Shown here: positions 1-7,392 of the stretch, one piece after another
Layout of the letters: each line of letters starts with the position of its first letter
How positions within the stretch are numbered: the first letter of the stretch is position 1
Assembly (NCBI GenBank): GCA_963788085.1
Contig: CAWBFS010000016.1
Coordinates: 1-64,000, forward strand
Direction of reading: 5' to 3'
Source of the DNA: AP-15 sp963788085
GTDB taxonomy: Bacteria; Pseudomonadota; Alphaproteobacteria; ATCC43930; CGMCC-115725
DNA length: 64,000 nt
Made by a program: the position numbers and the translations under genes
Notes under the pieces: model-generated
The model's database searches: none
Seen by the model: only the letters and a program-made list of their open reading frames with translations
What the model was told of the DNA's origin: nothing

Positions 1-247
1 CAGATCATCGCCAGCGGCAGACGCGCCTGGCGCAGCCGCTCGCCCGAAAGAGCGGCACAAATTGGCGCCGTTCAGCCAGATCTCGCCGGCGGTCGGGCGT
101 AGCATCCGCGGATGCAGCGCAACAGCGTGGTCTTCCCGCTGCCGTTGCCGCCCAGCACGACGACGAGCTGCCGCCGGAACGTCGATTCGAATTCGGAAAT
201 CGCCACTTGCCGTTGGGTAGCGCATCGACAGGTCGCGACCGCAGCAT
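1..247 (-). pseudogene. PhnC-like ABC transporter ATP-binding protein, partial and frame-broken
   Basis: N-terminal part of an ABC ATPase that would energise import of phosphonate-type solutes; the gene continues past the left edge. A Walker A motif (GGNGSGKTT, followed by LLRCI) is readable in one frame. A second frame then gives the typical PhnC continuation RPTAGEIWLNGAN, and a third gives SGERLRQARLPLAMI. At least three frames are therefore needed to read one protein. It lies 26 nt downstream of the phnD-like gene on the same strand, the usual phnD-phnC order. The family assignment rests on the Walker A region, the GEIWLNG block and the neighbour; exact substrate is unknown. Confidence 0.6.
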
Positions 248-273
248 GAGACTGTGCCCGGCCCTTCCCGCGG

Positions 274-1172
274 TCAGCTCAGTTTCTCCAGGTCGATATC
301 GAGCGTCTTGACCAGGTCGCGGATGCCGTCATAGGCGCCGTCGCTCTGTGGCACCAGCCGAGTGATCCCCGCTCCGACCATGATCTTGCGGTCGGCCGGG
401 TCGAGTATCGAAAGATCGAGGTTCTGCAGTACCTCGTCACCCGTTCCTTGAAGCCCGCCGGCAGATCGCCGCGTACTGGAACGGGTCGGTCGGATCGGAT
501 CCGATTTCCACGAAAGACCAGATCGCCATCTTTGTAATGGCCGCGCTGCTTGGCTGATTCGAGTTGTCGCTGTTCAATTCGCCGGCGTCGACCTTCTCGT
601 TGTAGAGCGCCTCGAAGGACGAGGTGTGGCTGCCGGCGTAGATTGCCTTGATGTCCTTGTCGGGGTCGATGCCGGCCTTGCGCAGCCCGTAGGCGGAAAA
701 CAGATGCCCGAGGTCGAGGCCGGGTCGGAAACGCGAAGCTGTGCCCCTTGATCTCGGCAACCGTTTTGATGCCGGAGCCGGGATAGGTGACGATGCTGGC
801 CCAATAGGTGTCGGGCTTGCCATCCTTGGTGCCGAAGGCGGCGACGGCTTCCGCTTTGGCGACTTGATGGGCGAGCACGTAGCCGAGCGGGCCGAATTCG
901 CCGATTTCGAGCTTGCCGTTGCGCATCGCTTCGATCTCGGCGTTGTAGCTCGTCGCGACGAAGACTTCGACCTCGCAGCCGAGCTTTTCGCCGATCAGCT
1001 TTCCGACCGCCTGGTAGATCGGCACGAGCCGGGCGGCGGTATCATAAGGTTCGACGCCGAAACGGATCTTGCCGCCATTGGGACAGTCGTTCGCTGCCGC
1101 CATCGCGGCGGGAGGCCTCGCCAACAACAGCGCGACGGCGACAGCCGTGATCCAAAGAGATGCTCGGGACAT
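274..1172 (-). pseudogene. PhnD-like phosphonate/phosphite-type periplasmic binding protein, frame-broken
   Basis: Solute-binding protein of a phosphonate-type ABC importer, exported to the periplasm. The start at 1172 gives an uncharged signal peptide (MSRASLWITAVAVALLLARP) ending near AMA. The family blocks are present but in different frames: IRFGVEPYDTAARLVPIYQAVG, then the ligand loop SDPASTSG near 720, then SAYGLRKAGIDPDKDIKAIYAGSH, and a last block ending LDIDLEKLS with a stop at 274-276. Each of the first two breaks would be repaired by one missing base (T in a T run near 732; C near 710). Two further breaks lie near 470 and 440. The rest is well conserved, so this is either recent inactivation or sequence error. 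Confidence 0.75.
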
Positions 1173-1301
1173 CGCTTTCTCCCTGGCGGATGCGGTTTTG
1201 CGGGACGGGCACAGACGGAAAACCTCGGCTGTTAAACACCCGTTTGATGACACTCCTGTGATGGTTCGGTGACGGTCTCCCCCCGTGATCTCTAAACCGG
1301 G

Positions 1302-1946
1302 CTACCCGGGCGTAGCAGGATCGGGATGCAGCTGCATGAATGCCGCTGTCGCGCTGGCGGCCCGCCGCTCGGCCTCGGCCGGCTCGGGCCTCGCGGCGAC
1401 CCCGAGCAGCAAGCCCACCATCAGGCCCTCCCAGACAAGTCCCAGATATTGCATCGCCATCTCCGCCGGCTCTCCCGAGCCTATGAGCCCGGTCGATTGG
1501 GCACTCGCTAATAGTTCCGTAAGGGCGCGCCGCGCCGCATCCCGGCCGGCCGAGTCGAGAGCTTGGGCTATCTCAGGCGAGCGTGTCGCCTCGGCGATCG
1601 CCAAACGGAACGTCGCGATCACCGATGGGTCGCAAACCTCGCGCACCAGTTTCGTCGCAAAGCTGGTGAGCGTCGACGCAAGCATCTGCCGGCTGCGTGG
1701 GGTAGGCAGGTCCGGCGGCAGCCGCATTCGCTCGGCGCGGCTCATGATGCAGGCGACGAGCACCGCATGCTTGCTGCTGAAGTTCGCATAGAGATCTCGT
1801 TTCGAGATTTTGGCGCGCTTCGCGATATCGAGCGTGCTGGTACCGGCATAACCCTCTTCTGTGAACGCCTTGAATGCGGCGCCCAGGATGCGGTCTTGCA
1901 TCGGGTGTTCGGCGGAGGACTGATCGGGGATGACGGACTTTTTCAT
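1302..1946 (-). CDS. TetR/AcrR family transcriptional regulator
   Basis: A 214-residue repressor-type protein. The N-terminal TetR helix-turn-helix spans about residues 18-65 (ILGAAFKAFTEEGY, TLDIAKRAKISKRDLYANF); the remaining two thirds is an alpha-helical ligand domain typical of the family. It is divergent from the MFS transporter at 2027, and the 80-nt space between them holds two copies of the same inverted repeat, the expected arrangement for a repressor controlling itself and an efflux or uptake pump. The ligand cannot be inferred; the neighbours suggest an aromatic or organic acid. The gene is intact. Confidence 0.92.
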   Translation of the reverse strand: MKKSVIPDQSSAEHPMQDRILGAAFKAFTEEGYAGTSTLDIAKRAKISKRDLYANFSSKHAVLVACIMSRAERMRLPPDLPTPRSRQMLASTLTSFATKLVREVCDPSVIATFRLAIAEATRSPEIAQALDSAGRDAARRALTELLASAQSTGLIGSGEPAEMAMQYLGLVWEGLMVGLLLGVAARPEPAEAERRAASATAAFMQLHPDPATPG

Positions 1947-1961
1947 GGCCTATCTTATTTT

Positions 1962-2004
1962 GGTACCCACTCGTACCCCTTATTTGAAGGTACGGACAGG
2001 TACC
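1962..2004. promoter_or_regulatory. Twin inverted-repeat operators between tetR-like and MFS genes
   Basis: Two 16-bp elements lie 27 bp apart centre to centre: GGTACCCACTCGTACC at 1962-1977 and GGTACGGACAGGTACC at 1989-2004. Each is an inverted repeat with arms GGTAC and GTACC around 6 nt. The second, read on the minus strand, is GGTACC-N4-CGTACC, matching the first at every position outside the 4-nt centre. Location between divergent tetR-like and MFS genes makes them the probable operators of that regulator; this link is inferred. Confidence 0.6.
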
Positions 2005-2026
2005 CAGAGCTTGCACGGAGTTCCCC

Positions 2027-3385
2027 ATGAGTGTCCAGGCTTCCCGGTCCACGGCTGTCGAAATTCGCGAGATCGCCCGGCGGCGCGGCGGGGTCGCCAC
2101 CGCCCACCCCTCGGAAACGCCGAGGGAAGCTTGGCTGATCGTCGCGCTGTTGTTCCTGTTCATGCTGATCAACTTTGCCGACAAGGCGGTGATCGGGATC
2201 GCCGCCGTGCCGATCATGCAAGAGCTTCAGCTCAGCCCACGCCAGTTCGGATTGATCGGCTCGAGTTTCTTCCTGTTGTTTTCGGTTTCGGCGATCGTTA
2301 CCGGCTTCGTCGTCAATCGAGTGCAAACACGCTGGGCGTTGCTGACCATGGGCCTCGTCTGGGCGCTGACCCAGTTTCCGATGCTCGGGACGATCGGGTT
2401 CGCCACGGTGGTCGCCTGCCGGGTTGCTCTCGGCGCCGGCGAGGGACCGGCCTATCCGGTGGCCCTGCATTCCGCCTACAAATGGTTTCCCAACGAGCTT
2501 CGCACACTGCCGACCGCGGTCATCGCGCAGGGAGCCGGCATCGGCATCATGGTGGCGCTGCCGCTGCTCAACTGGGTCATCGTCAATTATTCTTGGCACT
2601 GGGCCTTCGGCGTGCTCGGCATTGCCGGCCTCGCCTGGACTGCGGCGTGGCTGGCGCTCGGCCGCGAGGGTTCGCTGACCGCCGCCACCGCGAAGAATGC
2701 GGCGCCAACACCACCAAGGCTCGCCTACGGACAGCTTCTGCGCAGCCCGACGATCATTGCGGCGTGGTGCGCGAGTTTCGGCGCCCAGTGGGGGTTGTCG
2801 CAAGCCCTGACCTGGCAGGGGGCGTTTCTGATCAAGGGGCTCGGCTTTGCGCAGGGCTCGATCGGCCTATTGGGCGCGCTTCCGGCGGGGGCCAGTGTGA
2901 TCCTGGTAATTGCCGCCGGCTGGTGGTCGCAACGCCTGCTCACTCGGGGAGTGCCGAGTCGGGTGGCGCGCGGGATCTTTGGCGGCGCCTGCGTGGCGCT
3001 CGGCGGCGCGGCGCTGGCGATCATGCCGTATGTGCCGGGCGTTGCCGCCAAGATCGCGCTGACGACGATCGGGGTGGCGCTGCCTTCGGTCATCTACGTG
3101 ATCGGCAACGCCGTCGTCAGCGAAATCGCGCCGGTCGCTCAGCGCGGCGCCATGCTCGCCATCGGTACCGCTGTCAGCACGTCGGCCGGGCTTTTGGCCC
3201 CCTACGTCATGGGCAGCGTCGTCGAGTCGGCGGCGACGCCACTCGACGGCTTCAACACCGGCTTCATGATCTGTGGTGTCGTCATGCTGGTCGGCGGCGT
3301 CATCGGGATGGCGCTGATGCGTCCCGAGCGCGAGACGATGCGGTGGGCGAGCGAATTGCCAGAACCGGCAGTTGGGTCCGCTTGA
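2027..3385 (+). CDS. MFS transporter (ACS-type organic anion family)
   Basis: A 452-residue inner-membrane major facilitator with about twelve hydrophobic segments starting at residue 34 (AWLIVALLFLFMLINFADKA). The DKAVIG pattern in helix 1 and the GAGEGPAYP motif in helix 4 resemble the anion:cation symporter subfamily that imports sugar acids, aromatic acids or phthalate-type compounds. It is preceded by a GGAG ribosome-binding sequence and divergent from the TetR gene, which probably regulates it. The adjacent flavin monooxygenase-like gene at 3551 suggests uptake and oxidation of one organic substrate, but nothing identifies it. Intact. Confidence 0.9.
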   Translation: MSVQASRSTAVEIREIARRRGGVATAHPSETPREAWLIVALLFLFMLINFADKAVIGIAAVPIMQELQLSPRQFGLIGSSFFLLFSVSAIVTGFVVNRVQTRWALLTMGLVWALTQFPMLGTIGFATVVACRVALGAGEGPAYPVALHSAYKWFPNELRTLPTAVIAQGAGIGIMVALPLLNWVIVNYSWHWAFGVLGIAGLAWTAAWLALGREGSLTAATAKNAAPTPPRLAYGQLLRSPTIIAAWCASFGAQWGLSQALTWQGAFLIKGLGFAQGSIGLLGALPAGASVILVIAAGWWSQRLLTRGVPSRVARGIFGGACVALGGAALAIMPYVPGVAAKIALTTIGVALPSVIYVIGNAVVSEIAPVAQRGAMLAIGTAVSTSAGLLAPYVMGSVVESAATPLDGFNTGFMICGVVMLVGGVIGMALMRPERETMRWASELPEPAVGSA

Positions 3386-3550
3386 GACGGCGCCTGCCGC
3401 ACCCGAGGAGAGGGATCAGCTCTCGCCAATCGTGCTCATCTTCTCGACAGCAGTGCTCCGAGGCCAGTCTTTGATCCAGATCAAGGCCAAGCTGCGCGTA
3501 GTTGGTTGAATGCCTGGTTGCGGCATGACGCGCAGATAGGAGGGGGAAAG

Positions 3551-4734
3551 ATGGACGCGGTTTTGCACGATAGGCCAGATTACGTCGCGCGGGCCCGCTC
3601 GCTCGGCCAATTCTCGCATCAGCAGCTGACGAGATCGATCGAAACCGTGAACTGCCGGAATGGATCGTGTCGGCGCTGATCGACAATGGTCTCTTTCGCC
3701 TGTTGCAGCGGCGTTTCCTCGGCGGGGCCCAACTCGACCCGATGACCTACATTCGAGTGGTCGAGCAAATCGCCCGCCATGACGCCAGCACCGGCTGGTG
3801 TGTCGAACAGGCGAACGGCTGCTCGATGGTTGCCGCCTTCCTCGACCCCGATGTCGCACAGGAAATCTTCGGACCGCCGGACGGCATCGTCGCCTGGGGC
3901 CCCGTCGGGCCGGCCGAGCTGTGCGTCGTCCCCGGCGGGTTCCGCCTAACCGGCGCGTGGAATTTCGCCAGCGGCAGCCATCATGCGAGTTGGCTCGGCG
4001 CCCATGTCGTGACGCGCGGCCCCGACGGCGCGCCGCTGTGCCGCGCGGATGGCGGCGAAATCCTGCGCACCTTGCTGTTTCCAAAAAGCGAGGCGACGAT
4101 GACGGACATCTGGCATGTCGTCGGTCTGCGCGGCACCGGCAGCGACCGCTATTCGGTGACCGATCTTTTCATCCCTGAACGCTGTACCGTGGTGCGCGAT
4201 CCCAGGATTGCGCCGCGCCAGCCGGGCCGGCTCTATTGTTTCAGCAGCAGCAATCTCTACGCCTGTGGAGTTGCTGCGGTAGCGCTCGGCGTCGCGCGCG
4301 GCATGATCGGCGACTTCACCGCACTCGCGACAGAGAAGGTGCCGCGCGGCGCCCGTCAACGGCTGTGTGAGAACCAAGTGATCCAGTCGCAGCTGGCGCA
4401 GGCCGAGGCGCGGCTCGGTTCGGCGCGCGCCTACCTGCTGAGCAGTCTCGCCGAGATCTGGGAAGCGGTCGGCCAGACCGGTGAGCTGAGCCTCGAGCAA
4501 AACACGACAATCCGCCTTATTTCGACCTGGGCGATCGATCAGGCGCGCGAGGTCGTCAACACCCTCTATCACAGCGCCGGCTCGACCGCGATCTTCGACG
4601 ACCGCCCGTTCGAGCGCCGCTTCCGCGACATGCATACCGCCTCGCAAGAGGCCCAAGGGCGGCAGGCGCATTACGAGACGATCGGCCGCATCCTCTTCGG
4701 CCTCGCGCCGGATACCGCGATGTTCGCCTTTTAG
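3551..4734 (+). pseudogene. Acyl-CoA dehydrogenase-fold flavin monooxygenase (HsaA/hydroxylase type), one frame break
   Basis: A flavin-dependent hydroxylase of the acyl-CoA dehydrogenase fold. Family blocks include IARHDASTGWCVEQANG, GFRLTGAWNFASGSHHASWLG and WHVVGLRGTGSDRYSV, as in two-component hydroxylases that take reduced flavin from a separate reductase. The start at 3551 has a strong AGGAGGGGG Shine-Dalgarno, but that frame ends after about 43 codons. One missing base near 3605 (restoring GPILASAADEIDRNRELPEW) joins it to the long open frame that runs from 3667 to the stop at 4734. No reductase gene is adjacent. Substrate unknown. The single break could be a sequencing error. Confidence 0.75.
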
Positions 4735-4812
4735 CGCAACGCGAAATCGTGCAATTCTCGCGCTGTCTCTCTACATTCTTCCCAGCCTCTTACAAGAAAG
4801 GAGTGTCCGGAC

Positions 4813-5748
4813 ATGACACCAGCATCACAGAAATTTACCGCCGGCCCCCTGACATTCGTCGTCAGGCACGAGTTGTGGGACGGCAACATCCAGGATCATG
4901 CCGACCAGGGTGTCTCGATCGCCGTGATGGCGGATGTCGCCGGCAAAGCGACGACCCTCTTGCGGTTCAACTGCTTCGACTTTGAAAAAAGCTACGAGTA
5001 CGGCCCGGAAAATCCCGATCTGAAAGTTGCCGGGCCGGAGATGCTGGGTGGCGCATCCCTGACGAACCTCTACCGGATGGACCCCGTCACTGACGGGAAC
5101 CCGATCGGCTGGACGATCAAGACGCTCGGGACGAAGCTGCCGAAAATGCTGGAGCGGGCCGGCTATCCGCAAATCGCCAAGGCGACCGACATGTCAGAGG
5201 TTCGGGATATCCTGCCCGATCTGGAGGCCTGCGCTCGTGAGCTCTATGCGACCAAACGGAATACGGTCAAACACAACCGCGGCACGCACATCTTCGAAGC
5301 CGGCAACATCCGGTTCGGGCTCGAGATGCGGCGGCTGCCGATGGGCGATGGCGGCCTCGCGATCCATGTCCTGGCCGATATCGGCGGCACGCCGGGCAAG
5401 GCCTACACGGAAGAAACCGAGCTCCTGGCCTTCGACCATTTCTGGAACGGCGCGCATTACCACTACGGGCCCCGCAACAAGAACCACCGCATCTATTGGG
5501 ACCGGACATTGGTCGAAGATCCGCTCGCCTGGACCTTGGAGCAGTTCGAGACCGGAAAATTGCGGGCGATGATCGAGCGCGCCGGCTATCCGGGGATTGC
5601 GGCCGATCTCGATGCGGACAAGATCGCCTCCGTTCTTCCGGCGATGAAGAAGCAGGCGCTCGAGATGTGGGCGGAAGGCGAGAGATTGACGGGTCACCCG
5701 GGGTTGCCGCTCGAGCCGACACCCAACCTGGCTGCCGCCGCCGAATAA
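4813..5748 (+). CDS. Unrecognised protein built from two tandem copies of one ~125-residue domain
   Basis: A 311-residue soluble protein that I cannot assign to a function. It contains an internal duplication, residues about 8-145 and 161-286. The paired landmarks are AGPLTF/AGNIRF, a YxYGPxN block (YEYGPEN and YHYGPRN), a W-T-x4-T/F segment, then ERAGYPQIA/ERAGYPGIA followed by a helix LPDLEACARELYA/LPAMKKQALEMWA. There is no signal peptide or membrane segment. An AAGGAG ribosome-binding site precedes the ATG. It is followed, after a hairpin, by a YghU-like glutathione transferase. Conserved H, Y and D residues in both copies could bind a ligand, but that is speculation. Confidence 0.75.
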   Translation: MTPASQKFTAGPLTFVVRHELWDGNIQDHADQGVSIAVMADVAGKATTLLRFNCFDFEKSYEYGPENPDLKVAGPEMLGGASLTNLYRMDPVTDGNPIGWTIKTLGTKLPKMLERAGYPQIAKATDMSEVRDILPDLEACARELYATKRNTVKHNRGTHIFEAGNIRFGLEMRRLPMGDGGLAIHVLADIGGTPGKAYTEETELLAFDHFWNGAHYHYGPRNKNHRIYWDRTLVEDPLAWTLEQFETGKLRAMIERAGYPGIAADLDADKIASVLPAMKKQALEMWAEGERLTGHPGLPLEPTPNLAAAAE

Positions 5749-5794
5749 GCGCACGACGCAGAGCCGCGCGTCTGCACCGGAGGCCTTGCTCAGA

Positions 5795-5820
5795 CAACCC
5801 GGCTCGACGCGGCCGGGTTG
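5795..5820 (+). terminator. Hairpin, possible terminator after the duplicated-domain gene
   Basis: Perfect 9-bp arms CAACCCGGC and GCCGGGTTG around an 8-nt loop, 47 nt after the stop at 5748 and before the glutathione transferase gene. It lacks a clear run of T, so it may be a weak terminator or only an mRNA 3'-end structure. Confidence 0.45.
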
Positions 5821-5872
5821 TTGCGCTCTATAAACCCAGCCACGCATCCGTAGCACCCTTGGAGGTTTAGGA

Positions 5873-6751
5873 ATGACCGACACACCCGAATACACGCCGC
5901 CCAATGTCTGGACTTGGAACAAGCCGAGCGGCGGCAGATTCGAGAACATCAACCGCCCGATCGCGGGTGCCACGCACGAGAAAGAGCTGCCGATCGGCCG
6001 CCACCCCCTGCAGCTGTACTCGCAGGGCACACCGAACGGTGTCAAGGTCACGATCATGCTCGAAGAGCTGCTGGCCCTCGGTCATAAGGGCGCGGAGTAC
6101 GATGCCTGGCTGATCCGGATCGGTGAGGGCGATCAGTTCAGCAGCGGCTTCGTCGCGATCAATCCGAATTCGAAGATCCCGGCGCTGGTGGACCGCAGCG
6201 GCCCGAAGCCGATCCGGATCTTCGAGACCGGCGCAATCCTGATGCACCTCGCCGAGAAATTCGGCGAGTTTCTGCCGACGGAGCCCGCCGAGCGCGCCGA
6301 ATGCCTGTCGTGGCTGTTCTGGCAGATGGGGAGCACGCCCTATGTCGGCGGCGGCTTCGGCCACTTCTACGCCTATGCACCAGTCAAGATCGAATATGCG
6401 ATCGACCGCTTTACGATGGAGACGAAGCGCCTCTTGGACGTGCTCGACCGCCGCCTGGCGGAAAGCAAGTATGTCGCGGGCCCGGACTACACGATCGCCG
6501 ACATCGCGATCTTCCCGTGGTATGGCGGGCTGGCGAAATTCAACCAGTACGGGGCGGCCGAATTCCTCGCCGTCCACGAGTACAAGAACGTGCAGCGCTG
6601 GGCCGACACGCTCCTCGAACGGCCGGCCGTGAAGCGCGGGCGCATGGTCAACCGCACCGCCGGCGAGCCCTCGAGCCAGTTGCACGAGCGCCACGACGCC
6701 AGCGACTTCGAGACGAAGACGCAGGACAAGCTCGCCGCCGCCGCGGAATAA
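5873..6751 (+). CDS. Glutathione S-transferase family protein, YghU type
   Basis: A 292-residue cytosolic glutathione transferase of the Nu class (YghU/YfcG-like), whose members act as disulfide-bond oxidoreductases using two glutathiones. Visible features: N-terminal extension, then a thioredoxin-fold domain from about residue 45 (LQLYSQGTPNGVKVTIMLEEL), with the cis-proline motif NSKIPAL and the glutathione-binding FETGAILMHLAEK. The all-alpha C-terminal domain contains YTIADIAIFPWYGG. Length matches the family. A GGAGG site sits 7-8 nt before the ATG. Intact. Confidence 0.92.
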   Translation: MTDTPEYTPPNVWTWNKPSGGRFENINRPIAGATHEKELPIGRHPLQLYSQGTPNGVKVTIMLEELLALGHKGAEYDAWLIRIGEGDQFSSGFVAINPNSKIPALVDRSGPKPIRIFETGAILMHLAEKFGEFLPTEPAERAECLSWLFWQMGSTPYVGGGFGHFYAYAPVKIEYAIDRFTMETKRLLDVLDRRLAESKYVAGPDYTIADIAIFPWYGGLAKFNQYGAAEFLAVHEYKNVQRWADTLLERPAVKRGRMVNRTAGEPSSQLHERHDASDFETKTQDKLAAAAE

Positions 6752-6815
6752 GCAAGGTGCCTCCCTCTCTGCCCCTTAGGGGCGGAGAGCGCGCAGACTG
6801 TGGTCAAGGCAGTTG

Positions 6816-7205
6816 TCAAAGCCCTCCCCCTCGATGGGGGAGGGTTGGGAGGGGGTGACACCGCAAGTTTTCGGCGATCGTCGAACGCACGCCTTCGAGG
6901 TTCGACAGCACCTCGTTATTCCAGAAGCGTACAACCCGGTAGCCCTGGGCTTGGAGGAAGCGGGTTCGCTCTGCGTCCTGCGGCGCCGACCCTTGGTGTG
7001 GGCCGCCGTCAATTTCGATAATCAGGCGCGCGTCGTGGCAGACAAAATCGGCAATGTAACGCCCCAGAGGCACTTGCCGGCGGAATCTGTGTCCGTCGAT
7101 TTGATACAACCGCAAGATCCGCCAGACGCTTTTCTCGGCGTCAGTCATATCTCGTCGTAAGGATCGGGCACGCTCCCGCGCCCCGGCAATCGGACGCTTC
7201 TTCAT
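6816..7205 (-). CDS. DUF559 (restriction-endonuclease-like, Vsr-fold) protein
   Basis: About 130 residues, start chosen at MKKRPIAG because earlier codons lie in a repeat. The DUF559 domain is complete: AEKSVWRILRLYQIDGHRFRRQVPLGRYIADFVC, then the nuclease-like core LIIEIDGGPH (acidic E and D after a hydrophobic strand), and YRVVRFWNNEVL. The family resembles very-short-patch-repair and restriction endonuclease folds; its cellular role is not established. The last 15 codons are encoded by a copy of a 39-bp repeat that occurs inverted just upstream of the gene, so gene and repeats look like one unit. Confidence 0.8.
   Translation of the reverse strand: MKKRPIAGARERARSLRRDMTDAEKSVWRILRLYQIDGHRFRRQVPLGRYIADFVCHDARLIIEIDGGPHQGSAPQDAERTRFLQAQGYRVVRFWNNEVLSNLEGVRSTIAENLRCHPLPTLPHRGGGL
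6821..6859 (+). repeat. 39-bp inverted repeat, copy 1 (3' side of DUF559 gene)
   Basis: G/C-rich element beginning GCCCTCCCCCTCGATGGGGG and ending GGGGGTGAC. It contains its own hairpin (CCCTCCCC/GGGGAGGG type). It is the reverse complement, with one mismatch in 39, of the copy at 7228-7266. Confidence 0.85.
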
Positions 7206-7227
7206 TTCGGCATTAGCCTTTCCACTT

Positions 7228-7266
7228 GTCACCCCCTCCCAGCCCTCCCCCATCGAGGGGGAGGGC
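7228..7266 (-). repeat. 39-bp inverted repeat, copy 2 (5' side of DUF559 gene)
   Basis: Begins GTCACCCCCTCCC and ends GAGGGGGAGGGC; 38 of 39 positions pair with copy 1 at 6821-6859. It lies 22 nt upstream of the DUF559 start codon. Confidence 0.85.
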
Positions 7267-7282
7267 TTAACCGCTCCCTCCG

Positions 7283-7314
7283 CCTTGATGGGGGAGGGCT
7301 GGGGTGGGGGTGAT
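7283..7314 (+). repeat. Degenerate third copy of the same repeat
   Basis: TTGATGGGGGAGGGCTGGGG followed by TGGGGGTGAT, in the orientation of copy 1 and differing at several positions. It follows copy 2 by 16 nt. Confidence 0.6.
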
Positions 7315-7392
7315 GTGGCGCACGGGTCCTGATCATCGGGATCTGGGATAACGGCGATTGAAATCATCGGCTCCAGCGCTCTGCGACGGCGG

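Noticed and set aside
741..1235. Long plus-strand open frame opposite the phnD-like gene
   Set aside because: It is the antisense of a gene with clear PhnD motifs and shows no family resemblance; high-GC DNA gives such frames routinely.
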